Assembly: GCF_936270145.1 (NCBI RefSeq)
Contig: NZ_OW370537.1
Coordinates: 1,487,379 to 1,551,378 of the forward strand
Direction: 5' to 3'
Source of the DNA: Wolbachia endosymbiont of Oedothorax gibbosus
GTDB lineage: Bacteria > Pseudomonadota > Alphaproteobacteria > Rickettsiales > Anaplasmataceae
Length of the DNA stretch: 64,000 nt
In this document: in pieces, positions 34,835-44,774 of the stretch
Layout of the letters: each line of letters begins with the position of its first letter
Position numbering within the stretch: position 1 is the first letter of the stretch
Position numbers and translations under genes: made by a program
The notes under the pieces: model-generated
What the model was told of the DNA's origin: nothing
Database searches by the model: none
Seen by the model: only the letters and a program-made list of their open reading frames with translations

Positions 34835-36359
34835 CTTACTATTACCCACAAATATGTGGTTCATGAGCAAGTCTCCATCCTTCTGCTAGATCAAAGAGAC
34901 GTCTCCACCCTTTCCAAAGAGTAATTGGTCCTGGTTTTGGGTCGCTTTTTCTTGCTAAATGACCTCCAAGTTGAGCAATCCACGAAACGGCTTCTTTTAT
35001 AGTAGGGGCTATACTTGGACATGGTTTTCTGTGTATTTTAACATATAAAACTTTCCATTCTTCCTCAGCTAATAAGCCAGTACATGGTAATGTTGGGTTA
35101 GTTCTTGCAATTGATGTAATAAAGAAAATTCTCCAAGCAATAATGCTCATGACTGTTAAATACCTCATTAATCTTTCTGCTGTTCCAAGTCTACATTCCT
35201 CAACTTTGAGACCAGATTTTAAAATCTTATGCAATATCTCTATTTTCCATCTCAAACAATACCAACTAATTTTTTCAACAGCTTCTTCAAAAGTACTGAC
35301 CGAAAGATTTGTTAAAAGCATCCACTCTAGCGGACTTGCTCCTGGAGGAGAATTTCTTTCAACAACATGAATTGCGTAAAGTTGTAGACTGAATAATGCT
35401 GCTGGTTTATATTTTATGTGACCTTCTTTACATTTTATGTGGCTTTCATGTGGACTCATCATAAATTTTCCGAATCTAATTTCTAGAAATGCTGTCCTTT
35501 TTTGCTTATCATCTCTAGCAGGGATTTCAACTTCTACTTTTCCAGTGCAAGGAAGACCTTGGATAAATGACCATAATTTTTGCTTATTCCTGGTATACAT
35601 AAATTTTTTATTTACATTTCTGTTGTGACGAGCTCTTACTAAAATTGCTGAGTTAAGATTATGTGCAAGTTCAAAAAAATCATGTATATCTGCTTCTCTG
35701 TCACATACAGTTATAACCTCTGTTTGGGTCTGATCTATAATATTATTTGTTTTCTTTAAGCTTTCTAGCCATTTCATACTTTCTTTATCCTCAATATGAA
35801 CGTTACTACGATGACTCTTTAGTCTTTTTTCTTCTTCAGAAATTGGTGGCCTCGAGTAAATCTTTTGATCCAATATTCCTAGTACCAAACCTTCCGTACT
35901 AACAGCAAGGGCTGTATGCATTACTGTACCTTTACCTCCTTTCCCAGCAATACTTCCCAATCCGCTTGTTTTTTTATGACTTGAGTATGAAATATAAGTT
36001 GTATCTTGAATTACAAGGACTCTTTTATGAGCTTTTGTTCTTTCAACTGTTTTATCAATGTGTGAAGCTAGAATATCAACTTCTTTTACGTTCTCATTTT
36101 GAAAAAAACGATATGCAGCTTTTGCTTCTGACCAACTTCCGCATGCCTCATTAATTGAGCTTTCAGGTGAACCTATCACACTATTAGCAATATTCACTAA
36201 TCTTTCGGTCAATCTTTTATCTCCAAGTGAAGCATCTCCAAATTCATTTTTAGCCCACTCATTACTCTCGTTTGCCATTTTTATACCATCAATATTTGCA
36301 AACTCTAATATTGTAATACTTTATTCATAAGTACATCTATATTTGTGGGTAATAGTAAG
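34835..36359 (-). mobile_element. IS4-family element of the IS50 group
   Basis: 1525 bp with perfect inverted ends CTTACTATTACCCACAAAT (34835) and inverse (ends 36359). Flanked by the 9-bp repeat ATATCAAAT at 34826-34834 and 36360-36368, the target size expected for IS50. The left copy of that repeat is shared with the MITE. Removing MITE and IS4 restores the IS66 reading GSISN-SEHRVA exactly. Confidence 0.95.
34842..36278 (-). CDS. IS4-family (IS50/Tn5-like) transposase
   Basis: 478 residues, complete. N-terminal DNA-binding region EWAKNEFGDASLGDKRLTERLV and AAYRFFQNENV match Tn5 transposase. Catalytic Asp in VLVIQDTTYISYSSH, Asp in VITVCDREADIHDFF, and Glu in WYCLRWKIEILHKILKSG, which is the IS4 Y-(2)-R-(3)-E-(6)-K signature. 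The stop codon lies inside the inverted repeat (HEPHICG then TAA). Probably active or recently so. No internal Inh-type start was evaluated. Confidence 0.95.
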   Translation of the reverse strand: MANESNEWAKNEFGDASLGDKRLTERLVNIANSVIGSPESSINEACGSWSEAKAAYRFFQNENVKEVDILASHIDKTVERTKAHKRVLVIQDTTYISYSSHKKTSGLGSIAGKGGKGTVMHTALAVSTEGLVLGILDQKIYSRPPISEEEKRLKSHRSNVHIEDKESMKWLESLKKTNNIIDQTQTEVITVCDREADIHDFFELAHNLNSAILVRARHNRNVNKKFMYTRNKQKLWSFIQGLPCTGKVEVEIPARDDKQKRTAFLEIRFGKFMMSPHESHIKCKEGHIKYKPAALFSLQLYAIHVVERNSPPGASPLEWMLLTNLSVSTFEEAVEKISWYCLRWKIEILHKILKSGLKVEECRLGTAERLMRYLTVMSIIAWRIFFITSIARTNPTLPCTGLLAEEEWKVLYVKIHRKPCPSIAPTIKEAVSWIAQLGGHLARKSDPKPGPITLWKGWRRLFDLAEGWRLAHEPHICG

Positions 36360-36729
36360 ATATCAAATAGTGAACATAGAGTTGCTTCAAAATGCAAAAA
36401 AATGTATGAACAGATCGAACAAGAGATAAAAGTTCTACATATTGATGAAACGAGCCATTATAACAAAGGTAAACTCGCTTGGTGTTGAAGCAATACGGCA
36501 AGTTTTGTGAAGTTGACAGAGTCAAGGGGAATGAAAGTTTTAAAAAATAGTGTATGCTGCAATCGTAATAGCTTGGTAGTAACCGACAGATATGCAGCAT
36601 ACAACTACTTTGCTGATGAAAGAAGGCAAATCTGTTGGATCAAGGGATTTTGAAAGATTAGCGCATAGTTGGAAATTTGAAGTTAAAGTTCTGGGCTGTT
36701 ACTTGAGAAATGTAGCCAATGAGTTATTT

Positions 36730-37705
36730 ACCCCAGTTGCGGATTAATCAATATAGTAAAATCTAGAAATACAGGGCTTTTTAGGCTTCATGGAATATGA
36801 AACTAATGTGGAAAAGACGTGCACCAAGAAATTTATTGGAGACCTGTGCCTTGAATGCTCAAGCTCAAGTCTGTCTTTTAGGTAGCCAAAAACTGTTTCA
36901 ATAATCGACCTTTTTCTTAAAAAAATCTTTTCTTCAAGTAGCATTAATGTGTTTTTCATACCTTTTTTTACTTTGGTAACGAGTTTTAGTCCTCTATCGA
37001 AGAGTTTTGCAAAGAGCTCTTTCTTTATATAGCCCTTATCACCAAACAAAAGACCAGTCAGTTTTTCAGTTAATTTTGGTACTGGTTTTCTGTCGTCAAC
37101 GTTACCTTTAGTAAGTGTAACTCCTTGAATTTCACCTTTTTCATTAATTACCATATGCAATTTAAAACCAAAAAACCAGCCATATGTAGTCTTTCCAAGC
37201 TTTGCCAATCCTTTGAAAACTTTGTTTCTTGAGATTCTTTTTGGATGGCAAACAGCGATAGATGTTGCATCTATGTACGAAATCCCTGTCATTTTCGACT
37301 GCTCACATAGCCATTGCAAAAGTAATGCTAAATACCATAAAACCCTCGGTTTTAGCCTAATAAATCTACTATATGTTGGCAAATTTTGAAACTCAGATCC
37401 ATATAGTGCTTTCAAATAATATGTATAGAAAGATTTAAAGTCCTCACATCTAGATTGTTGATAAAGTAAAATTATAGTAAGAATTTCAGAATGCGTAATC
37501 TCTGGCGTTCTGGTAGGTTTTTTACTGTTTGGCAGGAGTTTTTCTGCGAAATTTTTGTTTATAGCCTTGCAAAAATCGTCTACAAAGCAAAATAATTCTG
37601 TTACATTTTTATTCATGGGTAACCTCTCTACTTTTTGATAATATGTTTCCGGAGTTTACCCTATTTCCCTATCTTTTTCACTGACTTCTAATCCGCAACT
37701 GGGGT
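36730..37705 (-). mobile_element. IS982-family element, copy B
   Basis: 976 bp, ends ACCCCAGTTGCGGATTA and inverse, with a short TATTT duplication (36725-36729, 37706-37710). Excision restores the IS66 frame ELF-ALKKAL. The encoded transposase is identical to copies A and C. Confidence 0.95.
36744..37616 (-). CDS. IS982-family transposase
   Basis: 290 residues, complete, same protein as at 20974-21846 with all DDE residues. Transcribed against the IS66 host element. Confidence 0.96.
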   Translation of the reverse strand: MNKNVTELFCFVDDFCKAINKNFAEKLLPNSKKPTRTPEITHSEILTIILLYQQSRCEDFKSFYTYYLKALYGSEFQNLPTYSRFIRLKPRVLWYLALLLQWLCEQSKMTGISYIDATSIAVCHPKRISRNKVFKGLAKLGKTTYGWFFGFKLHMVINEKGEIQGVTLTKGNVDDRKPVPKLTEKLTGLLFGDKGYIKKELFAKLFDRGLKLVTKVKKGMKNTLMLLEEKIFLRKRSIIETVFGYLKDRLELEHSRHRSPINFLVHVFSTLVSYSMKPKKPCISRFYYID

Positions 37706-37873
37706 TATTTGCACTGAAAAAAGCTTTACTAAAAAATGAGATAGATATTTCAAGATTTATTAGACGTGCCAAGAAATTGCGAAAACGTACAAGGTATTAT
37801 TTGAAGGAAATATCTCGCTTACCTGAAGCAATTGGAGCGTCTCGAGTTGCAAAGAATATTTTGAAATCTGAAA

Positions 37874-38849
37874 ACCCCAGTTGCGGATTAATCAATATAG
37901 TAAAATCTAGAAATACAGGGCTTTTTAGGCTTCATGGAATATGAAACTAATGTGGAAAAGACGTGCACCAAGAAATTTATTGGAGACCTGTGCCTTGAAT
38001 GCTCAAGCTCAAGTCTGTCTTTTAGGTAGCCAAAAACTGTTTCAATAATCGACCTTTTTCTTAAAAAAATCTTTTCTTCAAGTAGCATTAATGTGTTTTT
38101 CATACCTTTTTTTACTTTGGTAACGAGTTTTAGTCCTCTATCGAAGAGTTTTGCAAAGAGCTCTTTCTTTATATAGCCCTTATCACCAAACAAAAGACCA
38201 GTCAGTTTTTCAGTTAATTTTGGTACTGGTTTTCTGTCGTCAACGTTACCTTTAGTAAGTGTAACTCCTTGAATTTCACCTTTTTCATTAATTACCATAT
38301 GCAATTTAAAACCAAAAAACCAGCCATATGTAGTCTTTCCAAGCTTTGCCAATCCTTTGAAAACTTTGTTTCTTGAGATTCTTTTTGGATGGCAAACAGC
38401 GATAGATGTTGCATCTATGTACGAAATCCCTGTCATTTTCGACTGCTCACATAGCCATTGCAAAAGTAATGCTAAATACCATAAAACCCTCGGTTTTAGC
38501 CTAATAAATCTACTATATGTTGGCAAATTTTGAAACTCAGATCCATATAGTGCTTTCAAATAATATGTATAGAAAGATTTAAAGTCCTCACATCTAGATT
38601 GTTGATAAAGTAAAATTATAGTAAGAATTTCAGAATGCGTAATCTCTGGCGTTCTGGTAGGTTTTTTACTGTTTGGCAGGAGTTTTTCTGCGAAATTTTT
38701 GTTTATAGCCTTGCAAAAATCGTCTACAAAGCAAAATAATTCTGTTACATTTTTATTCATGGGTAACCTCTCTACTTTTTGATAATATGTTTCCGGAGTT
38801 TACCCTATTTCCCTATCTTTTTCACTGACTTCTAATCCGCAACTGGGGT
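37874..38849 (-). mobile_element. IS982-family element, copy C
   Basis: 976 bp, same ends, with TGAAA duplicated at 37869-37873 and 38850-38854. Excision joins the IS66 reading KSE-RMMWKFLDDP. Same orientation as copy B, 168 bp away. Confidence 0.95.
37888..38760 (-). CDS. IS982-family transposase
   Basis: 290 residues, complete, identical protein to copies A and B. The B-C pair forms direct repeats of 976 bp, so recombination could delete one copy together with the IS66 fragment between them. Confidence 0.96.
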   Translation of the reverse strand: MNKNVTELFCFVDDFCKAINKNFAEKLLPNSKKPTRTPEITHSEILTIILLYQQSRCEDFKSFYTYYLKALYGSEFQNLPTYSRFIRLKPRVLWYLALLLQWLCEQSKMTGISYIDATSIAVCHPKRISRNKVFKGLAKLGKTTYGWFFGFKLHMVINEKGEIQGVTLTKGNVDDRKPVPKLTEKLTGLLFGDKGYIKKELFAKLFDRGLKLVTKVKKGMKNTLMLLEEKIFLRKRSIIETVFGYLKDRLELEHSRHRSPINFLVHVFSTLVSYSMKPKKPCISRFYYID

Positions 38850-39085
38850 TGAAAGAATGATGTGGAAATTTTTAGATGACCCAGCCGCTGACAAATAATC
38901 ACGCTGAACGGCAAATACGGCATTATGTCGTTTATCGCAAAAATTCATATTTTACACAATCAGAACGAGGAAACTCATTCCTTGAGCAAATAATTTCGTT
39001 ATACTTAACATGGAAACAGAGGAGGCTAAACCCTTTTCACAATCTTCTATCTATCGTTTCTTAAACCACTCTGCTGAACGGATAC

Positions 39086-39261
39086 AATAACCACGCTGAA
39101 CGGCAAATTCGGCATTATGTCGTTTATCGCAAAAATTCATATTTTACCCAATCGAAGCGGGGAACTTAAACGGATAATTTCGTTATACTTAACATGGAAA
39201 CAAAGGGCCTTTTCACAATCTCCTATCTATTGTTTCTTAAACCACTCTTCTGAACGGATAC
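39086..39261 (+). repeat. Tandem duplicate of the IS66 3' end
   Basis: Immediately after the IS66 right repeat the sequence resumes at 'aataaccacgctgaacggcaaat' and repeats the preceding ~187 bp (38899-39085) with small deletions and substitutions, ending in another terminal repeat (TCTGAACGGATAC, 39249-39261). It is a second IS66 tail fused to the first. No ORF remains. Confidence 0.85.
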
Positions 39262-39292
39262 AACTTAAGCCTCTATAAAACCACTAATTTAT

Positions 39293-40246
<954 letters not shown>

Positions 40247-40819
40247 CTACTCCTTTGTATTTACTTTTATGGTTTCGCCTTCCCAAGGCGATAGGCTATC
40301 AAACATACGAAAATCTTGTGGTAAATCTATAGGATTATATACAACCTTTTTTGCCTCTATATCATATCTTACTTCCTCATAACCAGTGAGAGGGAAATCT
40401 TTTAACATTGGATGACCTTTGAATCCATAGTCTGTTAGAATCCTACGCAAATCGGGGTGATCAGAAAACTCTATTCCATACATATCAAACACTTCACGCT
40501 CAAACCACAAAGCCGTACTAAATATCTTCGCTACGCTTGGAGGCATGTCGCTTTCACATAACTGAAGCTTTATGTGTACTCTAATATTATGCACAATGCT
40601 GAGTAAATTGTACACTAACTCAAAGCGCTTTTCTCGATCTGGATAGTCAATTCCAAAAATATCAATTAATGATTCAAACCTGAATTTTTCATCATCACGT
40701 AGAAAGAGTAAGTGCTTTTCAATATCTCCTAAAGCTGAATATATTACAACAGTACCGTCGTCTTTCTGAATACACTTGCATTTAAGCTTTTTTTGTATAT
40801 ATTTTCCAGTTTTATCCAT
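40247..40819 (-). CDS. nuoC: NADH-quinone oxidoreductase subunit C
   Basis: 190 residues, 30-kDa subunit of the peripheral arm of complex I. Signature [22 protein letters not shown], then [49 protein letters not shown], the canonical NuoC motif (about residues 110-160). It overlaps nuoB by 8 bp. Complete. Confidence 0.97.
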   Translation of the reverse strand: MDKTGKYIQKKLKCKCIQKDDGTVVIYSALGDIEKHLLFLRDDEKFRFESLIDIFGIDYPDREKRFELVYNLLSIVHNIRVHIKLQLCESDMPPSVAKIFSTALWFEREVFDMYGIEFSDHPDLRRILTDYGFKGHPMLKDFPLTGYEEVRYDIEAKKVVYNPIDLPQDFRMFDSLSPWEGETIKVNTKE

Positions 40820-41327
40820 GCTTTATATTTTGAGCTCGTTTTATTTTATTTTGTAGGCATAACATTCCATATAGCAACGCCTCAGCAGTTGGTGGGCATC
40901 CTGGGACATACACGTCAACTGGCACAATTCTATCACAGCCTCGGACTACTGAATAAGAGTAATGGTAATAACCACCACCATTTGCACAACTTCCCATAGA
41001 AACAACATACTTTGGGTCTGCCATTTGATCATAAACCTTGCGCAATGCTGCTGCCATTTTATTAGTTAGTGTGCCAGCAACGATCATCACATCTGATTGA
41101 CGTGGGCTTGCACGAAATATCATGCCATATCTATCAAGATCATAACGACTGGAAGCAGTGTGCATCATCTCAACTGCGCAACATGCAAGACCAAATGTCA
41201 TTGGCCACAATGAACCAGACCTTGCCCAATTCATTACATAATCTGTTAAATCACCAAATTTAGTGACAAGAAACCCTTCTTTTTTATAACGACCCCAGTC
41301 ATCATTAGATAGAATTTGATTTGTCAT
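40812..41327 (-). CDS. nuoB: NADH-quinone oxidoreductase subunit B
   Basis: 171 residues, binds the terminal N2 [4Fe-4S] cluster. Tandem cysteines in [13 protein letters not shown], a third Cys in [21 protein letters not shown] and the fourth in [18 protein letters not shown] supply the cluster. Three bases separate it from nuoA. Confidence 0.98.
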   Translation of the reverse strand: MTNQILSNDDWGRYKKEGFLVTKFGDLTDYVMNWARSGSLWPMTFGLACCAVEMMHTASSRYDLDRYGMIFRASPRQSDVMIVAGTLTNKMAAALRKVYDQMADPKYVVSMGSCANGGGYYHYSYSVVRGCDRIVPVDVYVPGCPPTAEALLYGMLCLQNKIKRAQNIKHG

Positions 41328-41330
41328 AAA

Positions 41331-41684
41331 CTACTCCCACTCTAATGCACCTTTACACCATTCATAGATAAAACCTATAGTGAGTATTGCAAGAAATACC
41401 ATCATAGACCAAAATCCACCATAGCTTATCTTAGATAAAGAAACAGCCCAAGGAAAAAGAAAAGCAATTTCTAAGTCAAATATTATAAATAATATTGAAA
41501 CTAGGTAAAATTTAATGTCAAAATTTTTTCTTGCACTGGATAGTGGATTGAAGCCACACTCATATGTGGAAAGTTTTTCACTATCTGACTTACTCACTGC
41601 AAGAAACATAGGCAATATACCTAAAACAAAAGATACTACAATTGATACGCAGATAAAGATTACTATGGTTAAATATTCGCTCAT
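41331..41684 (-). CDS. nuoA: NADH-quinone oxidoreductase subunit A
   Basis: 117 residues with three membrane helices (about 5-28, 60-82, 88-110). Family motif [41 protein letters not shown] is complete, including the E-C-G and D-x-E residues at the quinone site junction. Confidence 0.97.
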   Translation of the reverse strand: MSEYLTIVIFICVSIVVSFVLGILPMFLAVSKSDSEKLSTYECGFNPLSSARKNFDIKFYLVSILFIIFDLEIAFLFPWAVSLSKISYGGFWSMMVFLAILTIGFIYEWCKGALEWE

Positions 41685-41702
41685 TTAACAAAACATATAA
41701 CA

Positions 41703-42071
41703 CTATGAATTTACATGCTTTCCTAACTTTTTACCACCTAAAATATGCACATGAAAATGTGGTACAACCTGCTCTCCATTTTCACCGTAGTTAGTGACTA
41801 ACCTATACCCTGTTTTTTCTAGATTATATTTATGTGCTATCTCTCTTACAGTTTTGAAGAAATTTGCTATCTCCTCTTCAGAAGCTTTTAGAATAAAATC
41901 ATCATATGAAATATATTGATTTTTGGGTATAGCTAAAATGTGAACTGGTGCATCAGGGTACTTATCGCGAAAAGCTAGTACATTTTCATTTTCATATACC
42001 TTCTCACAAGGTAACTCATCTCTTAATATTTGAGCAAAGATGTTATTGCTATCATAAACTTCATTGCTCAT
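41703..42071 (-). CDS. HIT-family nucleotide hydrolase (HinT-like)
   Basis: 122 residues. The histidine triad is in VVPHFHVHILGGKKLG near the C-terminus; N-terminal NIFAQILRDELPCEKVYENENVLAFRDKYPDAPVHILAIPK is standard for the HinT branch. Hydrolyses purine nucleoside phosphoramidates and AMP-lysine adducts in the family. It lies 18 bp upstream of nuoA in the same direction and so is probably co-transcribed. Confidence 0.95.
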   Translation of the reverse strand: MSNEVYDSNNIFAQILRDELPCEKVYENENVLAFRDKYPDAPVHILAIPKNQYISYDDFILKASEEEIANFFKTVREIAHKYNLEKTGYRLVTNYGENGEQVVPHFHVHILGGKKLGKHVNS

Positions 42072-42074
42072 ATT

Positions 42075-42332
42075 TTAAGAGCGACCTTTCCCTCTTCCTT
42101 CGTTTTTCTCTACATTAGGCGTAGATAGTGGTTTTATCGTTTCACCAGAAGCATTTTCAAGATTTAAAGAGCTTACAAGTTCCCTTGCTTTTACCATGTT
42201 CTGCTGTTCTTTCAAAAAAGAGGTTTCTATTTCATTTACCCTTTTTCCAGTAATAACTCCTGGTTGTAAGTAGTACATATCCCCAGGAACAGTTAAACTA
42301 TGATGTCTTTCCTCTATTTTAACTTCATTCAT
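42075..42332 (-). CDS. Small unknown protein between an unknown gene and the HIT gene
   Basis: 85 residues from ATG 42332 (MNEVKIEERHHSLTVPGDMYYLQPGVI). The strong AAGGGGAG ribosome site four bases upstream decides this start. A longer start at 42353 overlaps the previous stop (ATGA) but has no ribosome site. Middle part FLKEQQNMVKARELVSSLNLENAS looks helical, and the C-terminus NVEKNEGRGKGRS is basic and disordered. No family recognised. Adjacent to and probably coupled with the 272-residue gene. Confidence 0.7.
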   Translation of the reverse strand: MNEVKIEERHHSLTVPGDMYYLQPGVITGKRVNEIETSFLKEQQNMVKARELVSSLNLENASGETIKPLSTPNVEKNEGRGKGRS

Positions 42333-42349
42333 AATACTCCCCTTATAAC

Positions 42350-43168
42350 TCATAACTTTACCCCCCTACTCCTTATATTTTCAGAACCCTGCTCAACTTT
42401 ATTCTGCCAATTTGCAGTTTCCCTTAATAACTCTCCTCTACTACTATCTACAAATGTTTCAGCAGCTTCCAATACCTCGCTCCTATCACTAGCAGATAAA
42501 GCCAGAGTTTCTGAAGGCTGATTAGACTTCACAGCCTTTTCTAATGACTGCTTTTGATTATCATATTCCTTATACAATTTTTCTGCAATACCATACAGCA
42601 ATTTTAAGTCTCTGTGAACTTTAAATTCTCCACCAGTGATTTTTGCAAACTTCTTGAGGTCACCTTCAACTTTATTAGCAATTCCTTTAAGAACAAGCTC
42701 TTTTATTTCTTTCTCACTCTTGCCTTTATTATCAGGATTAGTTTTAATAGTGTTAGCTATTTCCTCAACGTTAATTTCAATGACAATTTTGTTTTCTCCT
42801 CTAAAAATAGTTACATTTGGCAAATCTGTTTTTATTTTACCCAATTGTTCATCGTTCAAATAAGGTATATCTCCCGTAAGAGTCCTTGACGCTAAAAAAC
42901 TTACCTTTCCTGTCCCTTTCTTTTGCTCTGTTATTTGTACGCCAAGATCCTTACTAGCTTGTGTGGTTTCTATAGGTGGATCATATTCTTTAGGTGGGCT
43001 GCCAATAATATAACGCCCGCCATTTTTCATGTCGTGCCACATTTCGCTCCAGGACTTAAACCAATTTGAAGGCTTTATAGGATATATTATACCCCCAAAT
43101 AGAGCTTTTGCACCTCTACCTAGAAAATTTCCTACTCCTGAAACTGCATTGCCAATTTTTGCTAACAT
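42350..43168 (-). CDS. Unknown protein, first gene of the HIT-nuo-mdh run
   Basis: 272 residues from ATG 43168, spaced seven bases after GGGGG; an ATG at 43174 is too close to that site. The N-terminus MLAKIGNAVSGVGNFLGRGAKALFGGIIYPIKPSNW is amphipathic and Gly-rich, like a membrane-active helix. The middle has strand/helix mixture (PNVTIFRGENKIVIEINVEEIANTIKT) and the C-terminus is helical and Glu/Gln-rich (about 185-272). No signal peptide, no cysteine motif. I recognise no family. Its place upstream of complex I genes may reflect read-through only. Confidence 0.7.
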   Translation of the reverse strand: MLAKIGNAVSGVGNFLGRGAKALFGGIIYPIKPSNWFKSWSEMWHDMKNGGRYIIGSPPKEYDPPIETTQASKDLGVQITEQKKGTGKVSFLASRTLTGDIPYLNDEQLGKIKTDLPNVTIFRGENKIVIEINVEEIANTIKTNPDNKGKSEKEIKELVLKGIANKVEGDLKKFAKITGGEFKVHRDLKLLYGIAEKLYKEYDNQKQSLEKAVKSNQPSETLALSASDRSEVLEAAETFVDSSRGELLRETANWQNKVEQGSENIRSRGVKL

Positions 43169-43355
43169 ATACATACCCCCAAGGTACTTTCTATAACTAA
43201 ATACATTTTAATTATAGACAAAAATGTTTAAACTTATATATTCATTATAAGATAGAATTATAGAGATTGCAACCATTATTTGTACATTGTTTAAAACATG
43301 TAGTATTTTCGCTACTTTTATTGTTCAATTTATTATAAACAATACTCTCTAAATT

Positions 43356-44723
43356 ATGTTTAAATGGAACACAAATAATATCATTGACGCAACTGGCGGA
43401 ACAGATGTAAATGGTTATAATTGGATACATAGCTCAAATATTTCAACGGACACAAGAAGCATAAAAAAAGGTGATTTATTTATTGCCCTCAAGGGAAAGA
43501 ATTTTGATGGCCATAATTTTTTGCATGAAGCGTTTTTAAAAGGGGCTGTCGCTGCAATAGTGAGTGAGGATAAATATAAAAATTTCCCTCTCATTATTGT
43601 ACAAGATACCCTAAAAGCTTTGCACGGTATGGCATCATACTATATTAGAAATATTCTTGTTGATGCTAAAGTTATTGCAATTACAGGCAGTGTCGGGAAA
43701 ACCACTACAAAGGATATGCTGCACACTGTTTTATCGCAATATGGAGTGTCCCATGCAAACGAAGGTAACTTAAATAATAATATAGGATTGCCTTTGACAA
43801 TTCTAAAAGCTCCAAAAAACTGCCAGTACTTAATCCTTGAAATGGGAATGAATAAAGCTGGTGAAATAAAAGAATTATCAAAGATTAGTAATCCAAATAT
43901 TGCAGTTATTACCAACATCGAACCTGCACATACTGAAAATTTTTCATCACTATTTGACATTGCACAAGCAAAATTAGAAATTCTGCTTGGTATGAAAAAT
44001 GACGGTACTTTAGTTTTAAGCAGAGATAATAAGTATTATGATTATCTCTCATCACGCGCCAATAGAAATGTAATAAGCCTCGGTAAAGATAAAAATGCTG
44101 AAGTTTGCTTATTAGACATAATAAGCAACGATGACGGGTTAAATTTAAAAATCAGGCTGAGTGATAATCAAATTATAAACTGTGATTTACGTGTACAGGG
44201 TGAGCACTTTGCTTACTCGCTACTTGCTGTTGCAGCAGTTGTGCAAAGTCTAGGGCTTGATGTACCACTTGCACTTGAGAATTTTAGTGTAACGAAAGGT
44301 AGAGGTAATGTTAATAAAGTCAAATACAATGGAAAACACATACATTTAATTGATGACTCCTATAACGCCAGCCCTACTTCGATGAAAGCTGCAATAAAAA
44401 CTTTGAGTGCATATTCTAATCAGAGAAAAGTAGCTTTGTTTGGTGATATGTTGGAACTTGGTGATGAAAGCATAAAATTTCATACAGATCTGGTTAAGGT
44501 TATCACAGAAAATAATGTAGATAAAGTTTATACAGTTGGTAAATTTACGTTAGAATTGCATGAGCTTTTGCCAGATAATATGAGAGGCGCACATTTTAAT
44601 GATTCTAATCAATTGAAAAGTAATTTAGCTGACATTATTCAAGATAATGATGTAGTTCTAGTTAAAGGCTCACGAGGAATGAAAATGGATCTTATTGTAC
44701 GGGAATTCATAATAGAATATTAA
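43356..44723 (+). CDS. murF: UDP-N-acetylmuramoyl-tripeptide--D-alanyl-D-alanine ligase
   Basis: 455 residues. Adds D-Ala-D-Ala to UDP-MurNAc-tripeptide in the cytoplasm. N-domain with SSNISTDTRSIKKGDLFIALKGKNFDGHNF, P-loop ITGSVGKTTTKDML (about 105-118), LEMGMNKAGEIKELSKISNPNIAVITNI of the Mur central domain, and C-domain IDDSYNASPTSMKAAI. A complete lipid II route is consistent with murJ and dapD here. The preceding 187 bp (43169-43355) is AT-rich divergent promoter DNA with no other feature seen. Confidence 0.96.
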   Translation: MFKWNTNNIIDATGGTDVNGYNWIHSSNISTDTRSIKKGDLFIALKGKNFDGHNFLHEAFLKGAVAAIVSEDKYKNFPLIIVQDTLKALHGMASYYIRNILVDAKVIAITGSVGKTTTKDMLHTVLSQYGVSHANEGNLNNNIGLPLTILKAPKNCQYLILEMGMNKAGEIKELSKISNPNIAVITNIEPAHTENFSSLFDIAQAKLEILLGMKNDGTLVLSRDNKYYDYLSSRANRNVISLGKDKNAEVCLLDIISNDDGLNLKIRLSDNQIINCDLRVQGEHFAYSLLAVAAVVQSLGLDVPLALENFSVTKGRGNVNKVKYNGKHIHLIDDSYNASPTSMKAAIKTLSAYSNQRKVALFGDMLELGDESIKFHTDLVKVITENNVDKVYTVGKFTLELHELLPDNMRGAHFNDSNQLKSNLADIIQDNDVVLVKGSRGMKMDLIVREFIIEY

Positions 44724-44774
44724 GCAAAATCATTGTATTAATTTACAGTAACAAGTTATTTAGGAACTTTAATC

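Larger units (their letters stand above)
32935..39064 (+). pseudogene. IS66-family transposase (TnpC-like), multiply interrupted and frameshifted
   Basis: Pieces in order: a leucine-zipper N-terminus (EKLEAKIERLERENESLKAE, 32950-33060); KPKSDRNVGGQVGHKG and a CECGG zinc-binding segment (33110-33370); IIAAFSGFYKNSKREIASVVNDIFNLNISVGSISN up to 33508; SEHRVASKCKKMYEQIE, LHIDETSHYNKGKLAWCW (first catalytic Asp) and VVTDRYAAYNYF (second Asp) at 36369-36729; ALKKALLKNEIDISRFIRR to NILKSE at 37706-37873; and TNNHAERQIRHYVVYRKNS (Glu) at 38890-39064. Frames also shift without insertions (near 33105, 33365, 36660 and 38885), so it was dead or dying before the later hits. Confidence 0.85.
32856..39085 (+). 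mobile_element. IS66-family element, split by four or more later insertions
   Basis: Bounded by a 20-bp imperfect inverted repeat: GTATCCGTTCAGCGGAGTGG (32856-32875) and its inverse with one mismatch at 39066-39085. Segments of one IS66 transposase lie at 32935-33508, 36360-36729, 37706-37873 and 38850-39064. Between them sit a MITE with IS630, an IS50-like IS4 element and two IS982 copies. No direct target repeat is evident at the outer ends. Confidence 0.85.

Noticed and set aside
32856..39261. Possible composite transposon carrying cargo between IS copies
   Set aside because: All DNA between the IS elements is IS66 sequence or the MITE; no passenger gene is present.
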